Below are positions 23,000-33,310 of a DNA stretch of 64,000 nucleotides, piece by piece. The stretch is from Sorex araneus (lineage: Eukaryota; Chordata; Mammalia; Eulipotyphla; Soricidae). The notes beneath the pieces are model-generated. The model did no database searches, was not told the origin of the DNA, and was given only the letters and a program-made list of their open reading frames with translations. The position numbers and the translations under genes were made by a program. Numbering within the stretch: position 1 is the first letter of the stretch; each line of letters starts with the position of its first letter. The DNA lies in the NCBI RefSeq assembly GCF_027595985.1, contig NC_073303.1, positions 367,299,136 to 367,363,135 of the forward strand, written 5' to 3'.

Positions 23000-23560
23000 A
23001 GAAACCTTTCTACTCCCTTCACCACCTATGCCCCAGGGAGCCACTGATTTTCATTCTACTCACTGTCAAGGCACAAGTTACCGGAGTCGGCCCCCACAGG
23101 TAACCGAACGTCAGAGCCGTGGGATTCTGCTGGCGGCACCAACTGCGCTGACTCCTTGTGCCCAAGCTGGGGCTTCTGTGGACGAGTGTCTCTTAAGCCC
23201 ACGCTCAACCCCCGTGGGGCTCAGAGACTTCTTCTCAGTAATCCACAGACGCTCCAGGTTTGGCACGTGCTTCGGGATCAATTCCTGGTGTCATGTGGTT
23301 TCCGAGCACCACGAGGGGGCAGCCCTGGAGGCGTCAGACACTGCCAGTGTGGCCCAGTGTGTGTGTGTTGTGGGAGCTGTATTTCTAGCACTGCAGGGTC
23401 TCAGCAGCATCACACCCCTGGTTCTCCCTTTGAGCTACTGGCCTGGCTGGCTGCAAATGGCCAACGTCGTGCCCAGACCTCCTGCACAACCCCTGGGGAG
23501 GTGCTCCCCTCACCGCTCCAGGTAACTCCAAAGGGAAACTGTTGATGGAGGGTTTGCCTC
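23000..23560. other. GC-rich unique segment
   Basis: Overlapping open frames exist at 23028-23525 and 23156-23545, but the segment has no intact exon structure or domain that I recognise. A GAGCACCACGAGGGGGCAGC stretch near 23307 could be a decayed SINE end. I do not call a gene. Confidence 0.35.
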
Positions 23561-24360
23561 CGAGCATGACATCGGGTTGCCTACAAGTGATGTTCTTGCT
23601 TCAGGTGAAACCAAGGGAACAAGAGAAAACTTCAGTTTTTTGTGGTAAAAAACTGAATTATAAAAGAAGGGAAAACCAGTCTGCAGAGATAGTACCAAAG
23701 GTAAGGCGCTTGTCTTAAATTGGAAGAAAACTTGCCCAGGGGACTGGTCTTGGCATTTAATATTCCTGTTGATTTGTTGTAAACTGACACTTGCGCCATA
23801 GATTCAGTTCTTAACTGTTCGTGCCAGCAGAGGGAAACAGTGATTTGGGTAATCCAAAAAATAATTTATTTTTGGCTTTTAATGGACATTTCTGTTTGCA
23901 GCGATATGGATGAGCCAGCATATCTGGAATTTGTCTCTCCAAACTAAATATTCTACTCAGCCCTGTTGGCAAAAAAAAACAGTTATGAAGAAGGGTTTAT
24001 CTTTTCAACCTTAATCTTATTTTCCAACTCAAACATTGGTAGTGCTCGGATTGGAGAGTGTCACATTTCACCCCTTTTGATATCAAGCCATCCAGTGGCC
24101 TTGCTTGTTCCCTTTAAGCTCATGGTTTCTTCAGTCCACTTTTGCCTGGGCATGAGGAAGAACTAACAGGTTTTGATTTACAAAGATTTTCCTCTTAAAG
24201 TGTTAGAATAAAATCTTTGGCATAACTGCAACTCATGCATTTTCTTTATATTTATACTTTTATAATAGAATAGTTAAAACATTGATTTTTCTTGGGATAG
24301 AATTTTAACAAATATATGTGCATAAATAATCTCAACAAAAGAGACTTTATGAAGGATATG
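23561..24360. other. Intergenic DNA
   Basis: AT-rich and without recognisable features. Confidence 0.45.
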
Positions 24361-24364
24361 CTTT

Positions 24365-24870
24365 TTTGTCATTCTTTCAACAAATGTGAGCCAAGTGCCT
24401 CTAGCTAGTCACTGTTCTAGGCCCTGGAGCTATCGTAGTATTTGAAAGAAATTCATTCTGGCTCTGCTGGTGGTAAAGAAAGGAAATGAACACCCAAGTC
24501 ATGCTCTGACACTGTATTAGGTATAAACAATATAAGATAAAAATAAGGCTGAGGAAGGGAAGGTGGCTGGATGGAACAATATTTCATAAGTACTTTATTC
24601 TAAATAATTTAATATGGCAAGGGAATAAAGTTGGGGCACCTTAGGGTGATTTATGTCTTACCAATGGAAGATCATGTAAGAGACTCAGGGGAGAGCAGTT
24701 TGTTGGAATGATGGCGTAGAGAGGGAGGAAATGAAGCTCAGTTAAGACCAGAGAAAAAGCTAGCAGAAGCAAGGGCTAATCTTGGAGGCTACGACAGGTG
24801 AGCTAGGTATGTGGGGTTTATTATAAATAAGAATGGACCATGAGAGCGTTTCAAGAAACAATGTCATGAT
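24365..24870 (+). repeat. Ancient LINE/SINE fossil (L2/MIR-like)
   Basis: CAACAAATGTGAGCCAAGTG followed by CACTGTTCTAGGCCCTGGAG has the order known from ancient mammalian L2/MIR-type interspersed repeats. Strong divergence prevents a family name. Confidence 0.45.
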
Positions 24871-25224
24871 ATGGTTGATACTTTAATTGATGGCCTGTTA
24901 AACCTTTTCTCTAGCAAATTTATGATCTAATTGGGAGTTTCTTAACTACTGAATTCACTCATGATAATAAAGTAAACCCAATGACAACTACGTTCACTAA
25001 CTTTTCAGAGGAATTCCAAGTTTGACTTCATTGAACTCATGTATTACTTGAGGTTATTTTCTATCATTTTTGAATATGAATTTCATAGCCTATTTTTAAA
25101 AGTTGGAGACAGGGAGTATTATTGCATTTTTGAAAGGGAATCAAATCTCTTTGAGATTGTTCTGAATGTGAGATGATTCTTTCCTCTCTGAGCTACGTAT
25201 TATTCTTCTAAAGCTGTCAGAGCA

Positions 25225-25543
25225 GAGGACTGCGGATGATATGGCCTATAACAGAAAATCGGTTTTTCACAGTTCTGAAGGCTAAAAGTCTGTGATGAAG
25301 ATGTCAGTGAGGTTAGTTTCTTCTAAGAACTCTCCTGGCTTGGCAAATATCTGTCTTTCCCTATGTCTTCGTATGATATGTCTCCTAGTACATCAATAAT
25401 ATAAGAATAGAAGTCTCTAAAACATCCTCTTTTAGCTTCATTGCCACAGGGAAGACCTTATCTCCAAATGCTACATTTTGATGTAGTAGGAGGGTAGAGC
25501 TTCCATAAATGAATTTGAAGAGAACAGAATGCAGCCTATGATA
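25225..25543 (-). mobile_element. MLT1-like (MaLR) LTR, antisense
   Basis: TTTTTCACAGTTCTGAAGGC with AAAAGTCTGTGATGAAGATG, and ACCTTATCTCCAAATGCTAC at the other end, are in the order of an antisense MLT1 LTR. It is directly abutted by the class II LTR at 25550. Confidence 0.65.
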
Positions 25544-25549
25544 ATCTAG

Positions 25550-26655
25550 TGGAGGATAACATAGCCTCAGGTAGTTTAGGATTATTGGGTTACTCCCATC
25601 ACAGTGCTCCCATTCCTCTGTGTTTATTTGTAAATTCTTTCTTAGTGTTCTGTTGACTTGTAAATATTGTTTTTCTCTTCTCCTTGAGTCCACTGTAAAG
25701 TTTATTCAGAGCCATGTCCTTCTGTATGGGCACAGAAAGACTGTAGCAAATGCTATGCTTTGTAACCTGGGAGTCATTTGACTCTACATGATATTTTCCT
25801 CATGGGCATCTGTTCTCTGGACCTAAGCTTCAGCTGCCCTTGCTTCCTAACACCCCCAAAATCAGGGTCCCAACGAGGGACGGGATGGACCCAGGGCAAG
25901 CTGTGAGTTATGTGCTACCCTGGCAACGAAATGGACCTGGCCAAAACGCCTAATGCTTAACTATAGGTTAAGAGCTTGGTCATGGACAAATGCTGTCATG
26001 ATCCCAAAAGTAATAACTAGATTCGGGCCTTACTAGGGTTAGGAATGATTAATTTGGCCTGAGCGCTGTAGTGTGAGTCTGAGTCTGTGGCAAGATGTTG
26101 CCAGGAGAGCTGCCCTATAAGCCTCAATGTATCTCTTCCTGTGTCCATACAAAAATAACTAGTATTGAGATGTTGATGGAGTTTTTGGACTGAGGAAAGG
26201 AGAAAAACACCTTAAGAGGTATTTTGCCTGTGGGCAGTCAGGAAGAGCTTTGGAATGCCCCTAGGTGGTGTTCCCTTTGAACCTGGTGGGCCCTCAGGAA
26301 GGGCTTTTTAATGTTGATTTTGCTACCAGACTGTGTGTAGCCTAGAGGGCAAGATGGAGAGAGACAAGTAGGGGGAGAGACAAGTGAAGAGAAGAGAATC
26401 CGGAGAGTGGAGAGTGGTGATGGAGGAGTGAGGAGCTAGGAAGGAAGAGTGCGTGAGATGAGAGACAGAAGATTAAATAAACAGTAACTAATCAACAACC
26501 AGCTTGGTCCTCGCTCTTCCTTCTCCTGTCCTTGCCAATGACTGTCTTGATCCAGCCCATACACAGTGGCTCGGAAGCACCGTACACGGGCACTGAGACA
26601 GAGCCGCCTGGAGAGCCCGTGAACACACACCCTTTGACGAGTGTAGTTTTTTACA
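25550..26655 (+). mobile_element. ERV class II LTR, left arm (U3-R-U5), about 1.1 kb
   Basis: Starts TGGAGGATAACATAGCC and ends TTTTTTACA, two bases before a primer-binding site, so this is a genuine 5' LTR of the gag-bearing element. U3 is long (to about 26460); AATAAA lies at 26476-26481; U5 is CpG-bearing. The same family is present at 7899-8969 (solo) and 14890-15606 (fragment), and inverted at 28485-29484. By eye U3 is roughly 94-95% identical to the inverted copy, so the element is not ancient. Confidence 0.9.
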
Positions 26656-26657
26656 GC

Positions 26658-26675
26658 TGGCGTCCCTGGGCGGGT
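26658..26675 (+). promoter_or_regulatory. Retroviral primer-binding site, tRNA-Asn type
   Basis: TGGCGTCCCTGGGCGGGT begins two bases after the LTR end. It is complementary to the 3' end of tRNA-Asn(GTT) at 16 of 18 positions; mismatches are at positions 14 and 18. The typical lysine sites (TGGCGCCC...) fit less well. Confidence 0.8.
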
Positions 26676-26690
26676 ACGAACTACCAACTA

Positions 26691-26700
26691 GAGGTAAGAA
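26691..26700 (+). promoter_or_regulatory. Candidate leader splice donor of the ERV
   Basis: GAG|GTAAGA at 26691-26699 is close to the consensus donor and lies between the primer-binding site and gag, where retroviral leaders carry their major donor. Confidence 0.5.
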
Positions 26701-26781
26701 TAGCGTTCGGTGCACCCCCACTCTAGAAAGTGAGTGGGAGAACAGGATTTTTTAGTGTCCTAGCAGCAATCCCCCACTAAG

Positions 26782-28400
26782 ATGGGGCCAATTCTGGGCC
26801 CACTCAAGATCTTTCGTAGTTTCTCAAGCCAGACTGAACAGGCCTGAATCAAAACAGGACTGAACAAATCCATTTATGGATTATTTGATTTAGTGTCTCT
26901 CTCGCAGAACAGGAGACCCGGAACTCCGCATTTCCAGGGACCAACTCCGGTCCTGCTTTAAAGTAGTTTATGAGGTTAACCCATGGTTTTCAGATGAAGG
27001 AACTCTAGAAACCACGATTTGGAAAAAAGTTAAGGAAAATGTCTATAAGGCATCTAAGGAATGGACTAAGATCCCTGTGGAATTCTGGGTTACTTGGGAG
27101 ATTGTTAATTCTATTCTCCTGTTTTGCAAAAGTACAGTTGAGAAGGAGGAGGATATTAGGGATAATACAGCCACAGTTCCTCCCATACCTAAGTCTCAAA
27201 AGGGTTTTCACAGTAAAATATATTTCTGAGGCTGGTGAATATAGCTCCACTTCCAGTGCATCAGATGAAAGTGATGCGGATTATGAGTCTGCTACCACTT
27301 ACTCAGATTCTGAGTCCGAGGGTGACTCAGCCAAGTGGTCTCCAGACTGCTCGGGACATGTTTCCAATCCAGCCAGTCCAGGCTGAGAAGAAGCAGCCTC
27401 CATCTTATTGCAGGTTAAGGATGGATTCTCTCAGTCATTTCAAAAAGGCCTATGCCTCATATGGGCCTATATCTTCATACTATAGGGAGTATATTACAGA
27501 TTGGAGTAAAAAGGCTCATTGGGTACCTCAAGATTTTCACATTGTTGCTAAAACGTGCTTAAGCCCTTCTCAGTACTTGGCAGTGGAGAATGTGGCTCAG
27601 TGATGAAGCTAAGGCGAAGCTTCAAGGCCTAGGCCATGCTGGACGAAAATTTTCAGGGATTAAATTGATTTATGAGATGTTAATTGGTGAAGGGGAATGG
27701 TGCGACCCAGAAAGGCAAGTCACCTTGCCTTGTGCTGTTTTTGCTCATGTCCATGACGCAGCCCTGCATGCATGGGAGAAGGTTGATGCAGATGAGGAAT
27801 TTAAGGGAAGTTTTACAAAGATTGTCCAGAGGGCCTCAGAAGCTCATGTAGACTTCATAGGAAGGTTGATGGAAGTCATTGAAAGGCACGTTCAGGGCAA
27901 GGAAACTCAGGAGCTGTTGGCTAAACTATTGGCCTTTGAAAATGCTAATGAGGATTGCCAGGCCATTTTGCACCCTATTAAGGAGAAGGAAGACATAATG
28001 GGGTACTTGAAAGCACGAAGGAATGTTGGTTCTGTTAAACATAAGGTGCAGACTAGGACTGTTGAGATCTGTACAGTACAGAGACAAGCTCAGAAAAGAT
28101 GTTTTAATTGTGGAGAACCAGGCCAATTTATAAAGATTGCAGGGCACACCCCCCACCTTTGCTACTGTGAGAGCACATCCTGGGCCCTATCCCAGTGTAA
28201 GAAAGGAAACCCCTGGGCCAGAGACTGCAGAGACAGACTTGCACCTCCCAGGCCCTGTCCCTGGTGTAAGAGGCGACATCATCGGGCCAGAGATTGTTGC
28301 TTTAATTTTGATGCAGTGGGTGACCCCAATTCGGGACACCTGCAAGGGGGCCAGCAATGGCAGGGGGTGGCCGGGCGATATCCCCTGCCGCTCTCCCCAT
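26782..28400 (+). pseudogene. gag: Retroviral gag pseudogene (betaretrovirus-like)
   Basis: The first ATG, at 26782, begins Met-Gly, the myristoylation context of retroviral matrix proteins, but a stop follows at 26845. Matrix-like sequence continues to about 27230 in another frame, then an acidic Ser/Glu-rich linker. Capsid sequence starts near 27370, breaks at 27600 and continues from 27590 in the next frame. A major-homology-region-like segment lies near 27870-27970. The nucleocapsid has a first CCHC knuckle at 28100-28140, interrupted by a one-base frameshift, a partial box at 28196-28228 and a canonical CX2CX4HX4C box at 28256-28297. At least three frame breaks and one stop mark it as dead. 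No pro, pol or env follows: the sequence runs into the inverted LTR. Confidence 0.85.
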
Positions 28401-28484
28401 CAGGTCGTCGCTCCCAGGTTCGGGGGCTGGGTGCTGGGCCGCTCGCTCAACAGGCAAGGCCCAGGCCATGGGGCAGATGAAAGA

Positions 28485-29484
28485 GGGCCAAGCCGGTTGA
28501 TTGATCAGATGCCCTTTATTCCATTCTCTCCATGCGCCTGTTCCAGTCTCTCTGAGTTCCCCATTTCTCCTCTCTCCCCTCTCTCCCCCAGCACTCTACC
28601 TCCCTAGCTCCTCATTCCTCCACCCCAGCACTCCGGACTTTCTCCTTCACTAGTCTCTCCCCCTACTTGTCTCTCTCCACCTTGCCTTCTAGGCTACACA
28701 CAGTCTGGTAGCAAAATCAACATAAAAAAGCCCTTCCTGAGGGCCCACCAGGTTCAAAGGGAACACCACCTAGGGGCATTCCAAAGCCCTTCCTGACTAC
28801 CCACAGGCAAAATACCTCTTAAGGTGTTTTTCTCCTTTCCTCAGTCCAAACACTCCATCAACATCTCAATACTAGTTATTTTTGTTAGGACACAGGAAGA
28901 GATACATTGAGGCTTGTAGGGCAGCTCTCCTGGCAACATCTTGCCACAAACTCAGACTCGCACTACAGCGCTCAGGCCAAATTAATCATTCCTCACCCTA
29001 GCAGGGTTTGAATCTAGTTATTACTTTTGGGATCATGACAGCATTTGTCCATGACCAAGCTCTTAACTTATAGTTAAGCATTAGGCACTTTGGCCAGGCC
29101 CATCTCCATGCCAGGGTAGCACACAACTCACAGCTTGCCCTGGGTCCATGCCATCCCTTGTTGGGACCCTGCTTTTCGGGGTGTTAGGAAGTAAGGGCAG
29201 CTGAAGCTTAGGTCAAGAGAACAGATGCCCAGGAGGAAAATATCATGTAGAGTCAAATGACTCCCAGGTTATAAAGCATAGCATTTGCTACAATCTTCCT
29301 CTGCCCATACAAAAGGACATGGCTCTGAACAAACTCTGCAAAGGACTCAAGGAGAAGAGAAAAACAATATTTACAAGTCAACAGAACACTAAGAAAGAAG
29401 TTACAAATAAATACAGAGGAATGGGAGCACTGTGATGGGAGTAACCCAATAAACCTAAACTACCTGAGGCTATGTTACCCTACA
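28485..29484 (-). mobile_element. ERV class II LTR, right arm, in inverted orientation
   Basis: The reverse complement aligns with 25550-26500 through most of U3; landmarks on the plus strand are CCTCTTAAGGTGTTTTTCTC, TTGTCCATGACCAAGCTCTT and GGTGTTAGGAAGTAAGGGCA. The outer end CCCTACA (29478-29484) is the complement of the U3 start TGTAGGG. A poly(A) signal (plus TTTATT, 28515-28520) is present. Beyond it, R-U5 matches poorly and the boundary with gag (about 28380-28490) is uncertain. The flank ATCTAT (29485-29490) nearly matches ATCTAG (25544-25549). Confidence 0.85.
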
Positions 29485-29649
29485 ATCTATAATTAATATT
29501 TTTATACCTTCCCCACAGTTGTATGGTTTGAGTCAGGAAACCAGTTGGAAAGACCCTTTCTTCACATCAGAGTAATGTTCTTGGGAGTATACCTGGGGGA
29601 AAAAAGGGGGTCTCATGTCAACCATTTAATTCTTGGTGGGGTTTTTTTT

Positions 29650-29835
29650 GTGGATTTTTTTTAACGGGGAGAGGAGTGTTGGACCACTTGTAGCAATCTT
29701 CAGAAGCTATTTCTGGCTCTATGATCATTAGGGATCTCTGGCAACGCACCAGGGACCATATATGGTGCTGGCAATTTGAACTGGGTTAACCACATCCAAG
29801 AACAATGCCTTAATACCCGTACTATCTGTCTGGCA
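29650..29835 (-). repeat. Old SINE, antisense
   Basis: TAGGGATCTCTGGCAACGCA, CAGGGACCATATATGGTGCT and CAATGCCTTAATACCCGTAC keep the SINE order at low identity. Confidence 0.6.
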
Positions 29836-30074
29836 TCTTTTTGTGTATTTCTCACTGCTTCAAAATTCATCAGTATCTTCACTTTATAGCTGGACCGTTT
29901 CTAGGTCTCCAAGAAAAGGCTATAAAGGTGCATGTATAAGTTTAGACACACTTTCCTTTATTATCCAGGACAGGGCGTATTGTCTTAACTGGTGAATGAA
30001 GTGGTGTCCATTCAAGAGAATTACCATGGAGGAGATAGACCTTCACATGATTTGTTTTAGATTATTCTTCAAAC

Positions 30075-30240
30075 TTTTTTTTATGTCACATCTGGTGATG
30101 CACAGGGGTTACTCCTGGTTCTGCACTCAGGAATTACTCCTGGTAGTGCTCAGGGGACCATATGGGATGCTGGAAATTGAATCGGGTCGGCAATGTGCAA
30201 GGCAAACGCCCTATCCACTGTGCTATCGCTCCAGTCCCTA
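30075..30240 (-). repeat. Shrew SINE type A, antisense, near full length
   Basis: GATGCACAGGGGTTACTCCT, GCTCAGGGGACCATATGGGA, GCAAACGCCCTATCCACTG and TGCTATCGCTCCAGTCCC. Confidence 0.95.
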
Positions 30241-30524
30241 TTCCTCAAAAGTTTTTTTTTTAAGTTATCATTAAAAAAACATAGTACTTGATTTTGAACT
30301 TGTAGCGTGTTGCCTACCTCTGACTAAATTAATCTCGCTGCAGTGCTACAAAGGGGAATCGTAATCTAATCCCAACTGCTGCGTCTGCCATTTTGTAAAA
30401 CCCTTAGAACATAGAACTTGGACTTGTCCTGGGATTTATCCTCTAAGACCAAGTATTTCAATCTTGATTAAAGGTGTAAATTTCCCATGTCCAGCTCCAT
30501 TAAGATTTAATATTTCTTAGCCTT

Positions 30525-30690
30525 TGGTCAGAGGGATAGTACAGTGGGTAGAGTACTTACTTTGCATGCAGCCAAGGCAGCCAACCAAGGTTTGATCCCT
30601 GGTACCACATACTTTGAGCCCTACCAGGAATGATTCCTGTGCACAGAGCCAGGAGTAAGCCCTAAGCTTGATGTGGCCAGAAAACAAAAT
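30525..30690 (+). repeat. Shrew SINE type A, older, sense
   Basis: CAGAGGGATAGTACAGTGGG, TACTTTGCATGCAGCC with a short internal duplication of CAGCCAA, and GAGCCAGGAGTAAGCCC. Confidence 0.8.
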
Positions 30691-31469
30691 AAAACAAAAA
30701 TTTTCAGTCTTTTTTATTTATAACATATGACGTCCCGGCCATCTGGAAAGTAAAATTTTAGCTAAACTTCCTGGGGACAGAGCCAGTGGTGCTCAAATTC
30801 ATGGAAATGAGAAAAAAAAATAAAACCTGAGTGTAAACTACACAGATTTCTGTACAAATTAAACAATCATGTTTTGATTTGGCACAATGTCAATGCTTAC
30901 AGTAATGTGTTAGTTTTAATCCAAACTACCAAATATTTTATCTGTTTTTTTTACAGATGTAAGTAATCACCATTTAATTCAAGACTGCTGAGCTTTTTGA
31001 ATTCCTCTCTTTAAAATAAAAAATAAAATACACTTCTGAGAGAGCTACTAGTCTGAAATAAGAAAGAGAGAAAAAAATGTTGAAAGCTTCTAAAACCAAC
31101 TTATGTCATCTTAGCAGGCCCGCTTCCACATCTCTGACCCTATACTTTCTCATTCAACTATCCAGGTGAGGATCACCTCCCAGCTTATATCTCCATGGCC
31201 TTTGGGCTAATGGAACAGATTCCTCTTTCTCTGTCTGGATCCAGGCAATCTCCACACTGAACCTCTGCCACCTCAGCAAGCCTCCATTCATATCTCAGAC
31301 CTCCTGCTTGGTATTCAACCCTCCGGGACAGCACCCATAACTCTGCTTGTCATTGCTTGTATTCTGAACTGTGTGTGGAGTTTCTCATCTCACACTGCAC
31401 AGGCTTATGCCTCTTGTCACTGGGTGAAGACCAGTGAGGTAGAAAAAGAGCAACACCCATCCTTATTCC
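30691..31469. other. Intergenic DNA
   Basis: No gene seen. The part at 31100-31470 may already be the 5' side of the L1/HAL1-like element. Confidence 0.4.
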
Positions 31470-31832
31470 TCAGAAACACACAGGGGGCAAACTACAAAGA
31501 TTCACTTGCAGAGCACAGCAAACACAATGGAGAAGCCACAAAGAAGTTCAACAAGCTCAATGAGTAAAAATAAAAGAACCAAAGACTGAAGGACCAACGG
31601 ATTCTGTAAACTCCCAGATAATAGCTTTAGACACCATGTTGAAGATGTTTAATAAGTCAAAGAAATGATTGCACAGGGTGTCCACAAAACACAAGAAAAT
31701 ATTAGAGTGGAAATGAGAAAACTACAGTCAGAAGTGACAGAACAGAAGGTATGGTAGGAGAAAGTCTCTATGGAAGGTCTGAACAGCATTATAAAATCAC
31801 TGGAATCTGAGGAATAGAAAGACAACTTTGTT

Positions 31833-31993
31833 GAAAAAGTCTGGAGAGAGAGTACAGAGGGGAAGGTACTTGCCCTACAGGCAGCTGATCAGGGTTCAAT
31901 CTGCACCTCTGATGGCCCCCAGTAATTAGCATTGATTGAAGAACTAGTAATTCTTGAGCACAGTTGGGTGTGGTCCAAAAACCAAAAAGCAAA
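31833..31993 (+). repeat. Old SINE inside the HAL1-like element
   Basis: GTCTGGAGAGAGAGTACAGA, CTTGCCCTACAGGCAGCTGA and GAGCACAGTTGGGTGTGGTCC. Confidence 0.75.
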
Positions 31994-32299
31994 GTCAGAG
32001 AAATCATAGGTAAGGATTTTCCAGAACTAAGTGCAGGCAGCGACTCGGATCCAAGAGACCTGGAGAATCTTAGCAAAAAGAAACCAAAATAGAACAACTC
32101 CGAGACACATTGTAACCAGAGGGACAAGAACCGAAGTTGGAGACAGTCTATGGAAAGCAGCAAACATCAAAGGAGGAACTTTTACAACATTCAGAGCAGA
32201 TCTATGAAATGAGACTCTTCAGACCAGCAGAGAATGGTAGGATATAATAAAAAAAAAATCAAGAAAGAAACAAACACAAACGCAGTGGCATGTGGCTAG

Positions 32300-32885
32300 A
32301 GACAGTCTGATTGGCACCCTCAACTCCCAGGAGGGGCAGAGGGTCAGTTGCAGAGAATGAGACAAACACAAGGATCAGGAGACAAACAAACAGGGACTAT
32401 TCAAGCTTTGCCTGGGCAGAGATAGGTCATTTATTCAACACAGTATCACTTCCCCATTCAAGCTCTCAAAGGGCTCTCAGCACATGAGCTGACAGAGATA
32501 TTACAGACAGTTAATAAGCATGTCAAGATACAGTAGATAGAAGAAGAATAGAGGCTGGGGGATTTCACAGTCCATCTACAGGCAGCTAAAAGTCTAGTGT
32601 TTATATTATCCAAGAGACCTGGAGAATCTTAGCAAAAAGAAACCAAAACAGAAGAACTCCAGACACATTGTAACCAGAATGACAAAAACCTAAGATGTTT
32701 ATATTATTTATAATACAAACCTAACCTGTTTATATTATTCTTTCCTGGGTGCATATTTGCTTGCCCTGTAATCTATTTTATTGTTTCCTGGCCACACATT
32801 TGTAATCTCTTTGTATAAGTCCTAAACTGTTTTATCCAGGGGGATATCCCAAGCTTGGGGTTTTTAGATAGGGGATTTTTCCACA
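32300..32885 (-). mobile_element. Solo LTR (ERV1/ERVK undetermined), antisense, inside the HAL1-like element
   Basis: On the minus strand the sequence begins TGTGGAAAAATCCCC and carries a TTGAATAAATGACC poly(A) region (about 32425-32445), then a U5-like end near 32300. HAL1-like sequence lies on both sides. An 86-bp copy of host HAL1 sequence sits inside it (32610-32695). The left boundary is approximate. Confidence 0.55.
32610..32695 (+). repeat. 86-bp second copy of 32051-32136
   Basis: CCAAGAGACCTGGAGAATCT and TTAGCAAAAAGAAACCAAAA repeat the HAL1-like segment 560 bp upstream at about 93% identity. It is flanked by TGTTTATATTAT at 32598-32609 and 32696-32707. Confidence 0.85.
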
Positions 32886-33129
32886 GAAATGAACACATCA
32901 CCAAGAATACGCTACTCAGTTCAATAATTATTCAGATTTGAAGAGCTATACAAAGCTTCTATGTCAAATAATATCTTAGGAAATTCAAAGCCTTGAAATC
33001 AGCTTTGCAAAAGCATTTAAAAAAGTTTCTTTTAAAGGCATGATAAACTTCTCAACACTTTGTCTCGGAGTATAGCACTTGCTCGTGATGTTAATTGTTG
33101 TCTTCTGCTTGATTAAGAAAGGCTCATTT

Positions 33130-33310
33130 AGTTTTAGGTGCCTAAGGGTTTTATACTTGTGTCAAATAATTTAGTAACCACATGAAGGTAGGACCTAGAG
33201 TCAATTATCCCCACTCTTTAGTAGATAAAGAAACTAAGGTTTTGAAATGCAAAGGAATTTGCTGAACTATAATCAAAAGGACTAGGAATTGAATAGGGCA
33301 CAACATATGT
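33130..33310 (+). repeat. MIR fossil
   Basis: CACATGAAGGTAGGACCTAG, ATTATCCCCACTCTTTAGTA and GATAAAGAAACTAAGGTTTT follow the MIR core order (small gap, then the GAGGAAACTGAGG-like block). Confidence 0.65.

Larger units (their letters stand above)
31470..33020 (+). mobile_element. HAL1/L1 ORF1-like element, split by a SINE and an LTR
   Basis: The sense-strand text (AGAAACACACAGGGGGCAAA, GCAGCGACTCGGATCCAAGA, GACACATTGTAACCAGAGGG, ACAGTCTATGGAAAGCAGCA) follows the order of HAL1/L1 sequence around ORF1. It resumes after the LTR at about 32886 with ATCACCAAGAATACGCTACT. Only short frames survive. The family assignment is by pattern memory and could be another old L1. Confidence 0.55.

Noticed and set aside
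23028..23545. Two long overlapping open frames in a GC-rich block
   Set aside because: The frames overlap, composition alone explains their length, and no domain or splice structure supports a gene.
28137..28607. 156-codon open frame overlapping the end of gag
   Set aside because: It is partly gag nucleocapsid in a shifted frame and then antisense LTR; it is not a separate gene.
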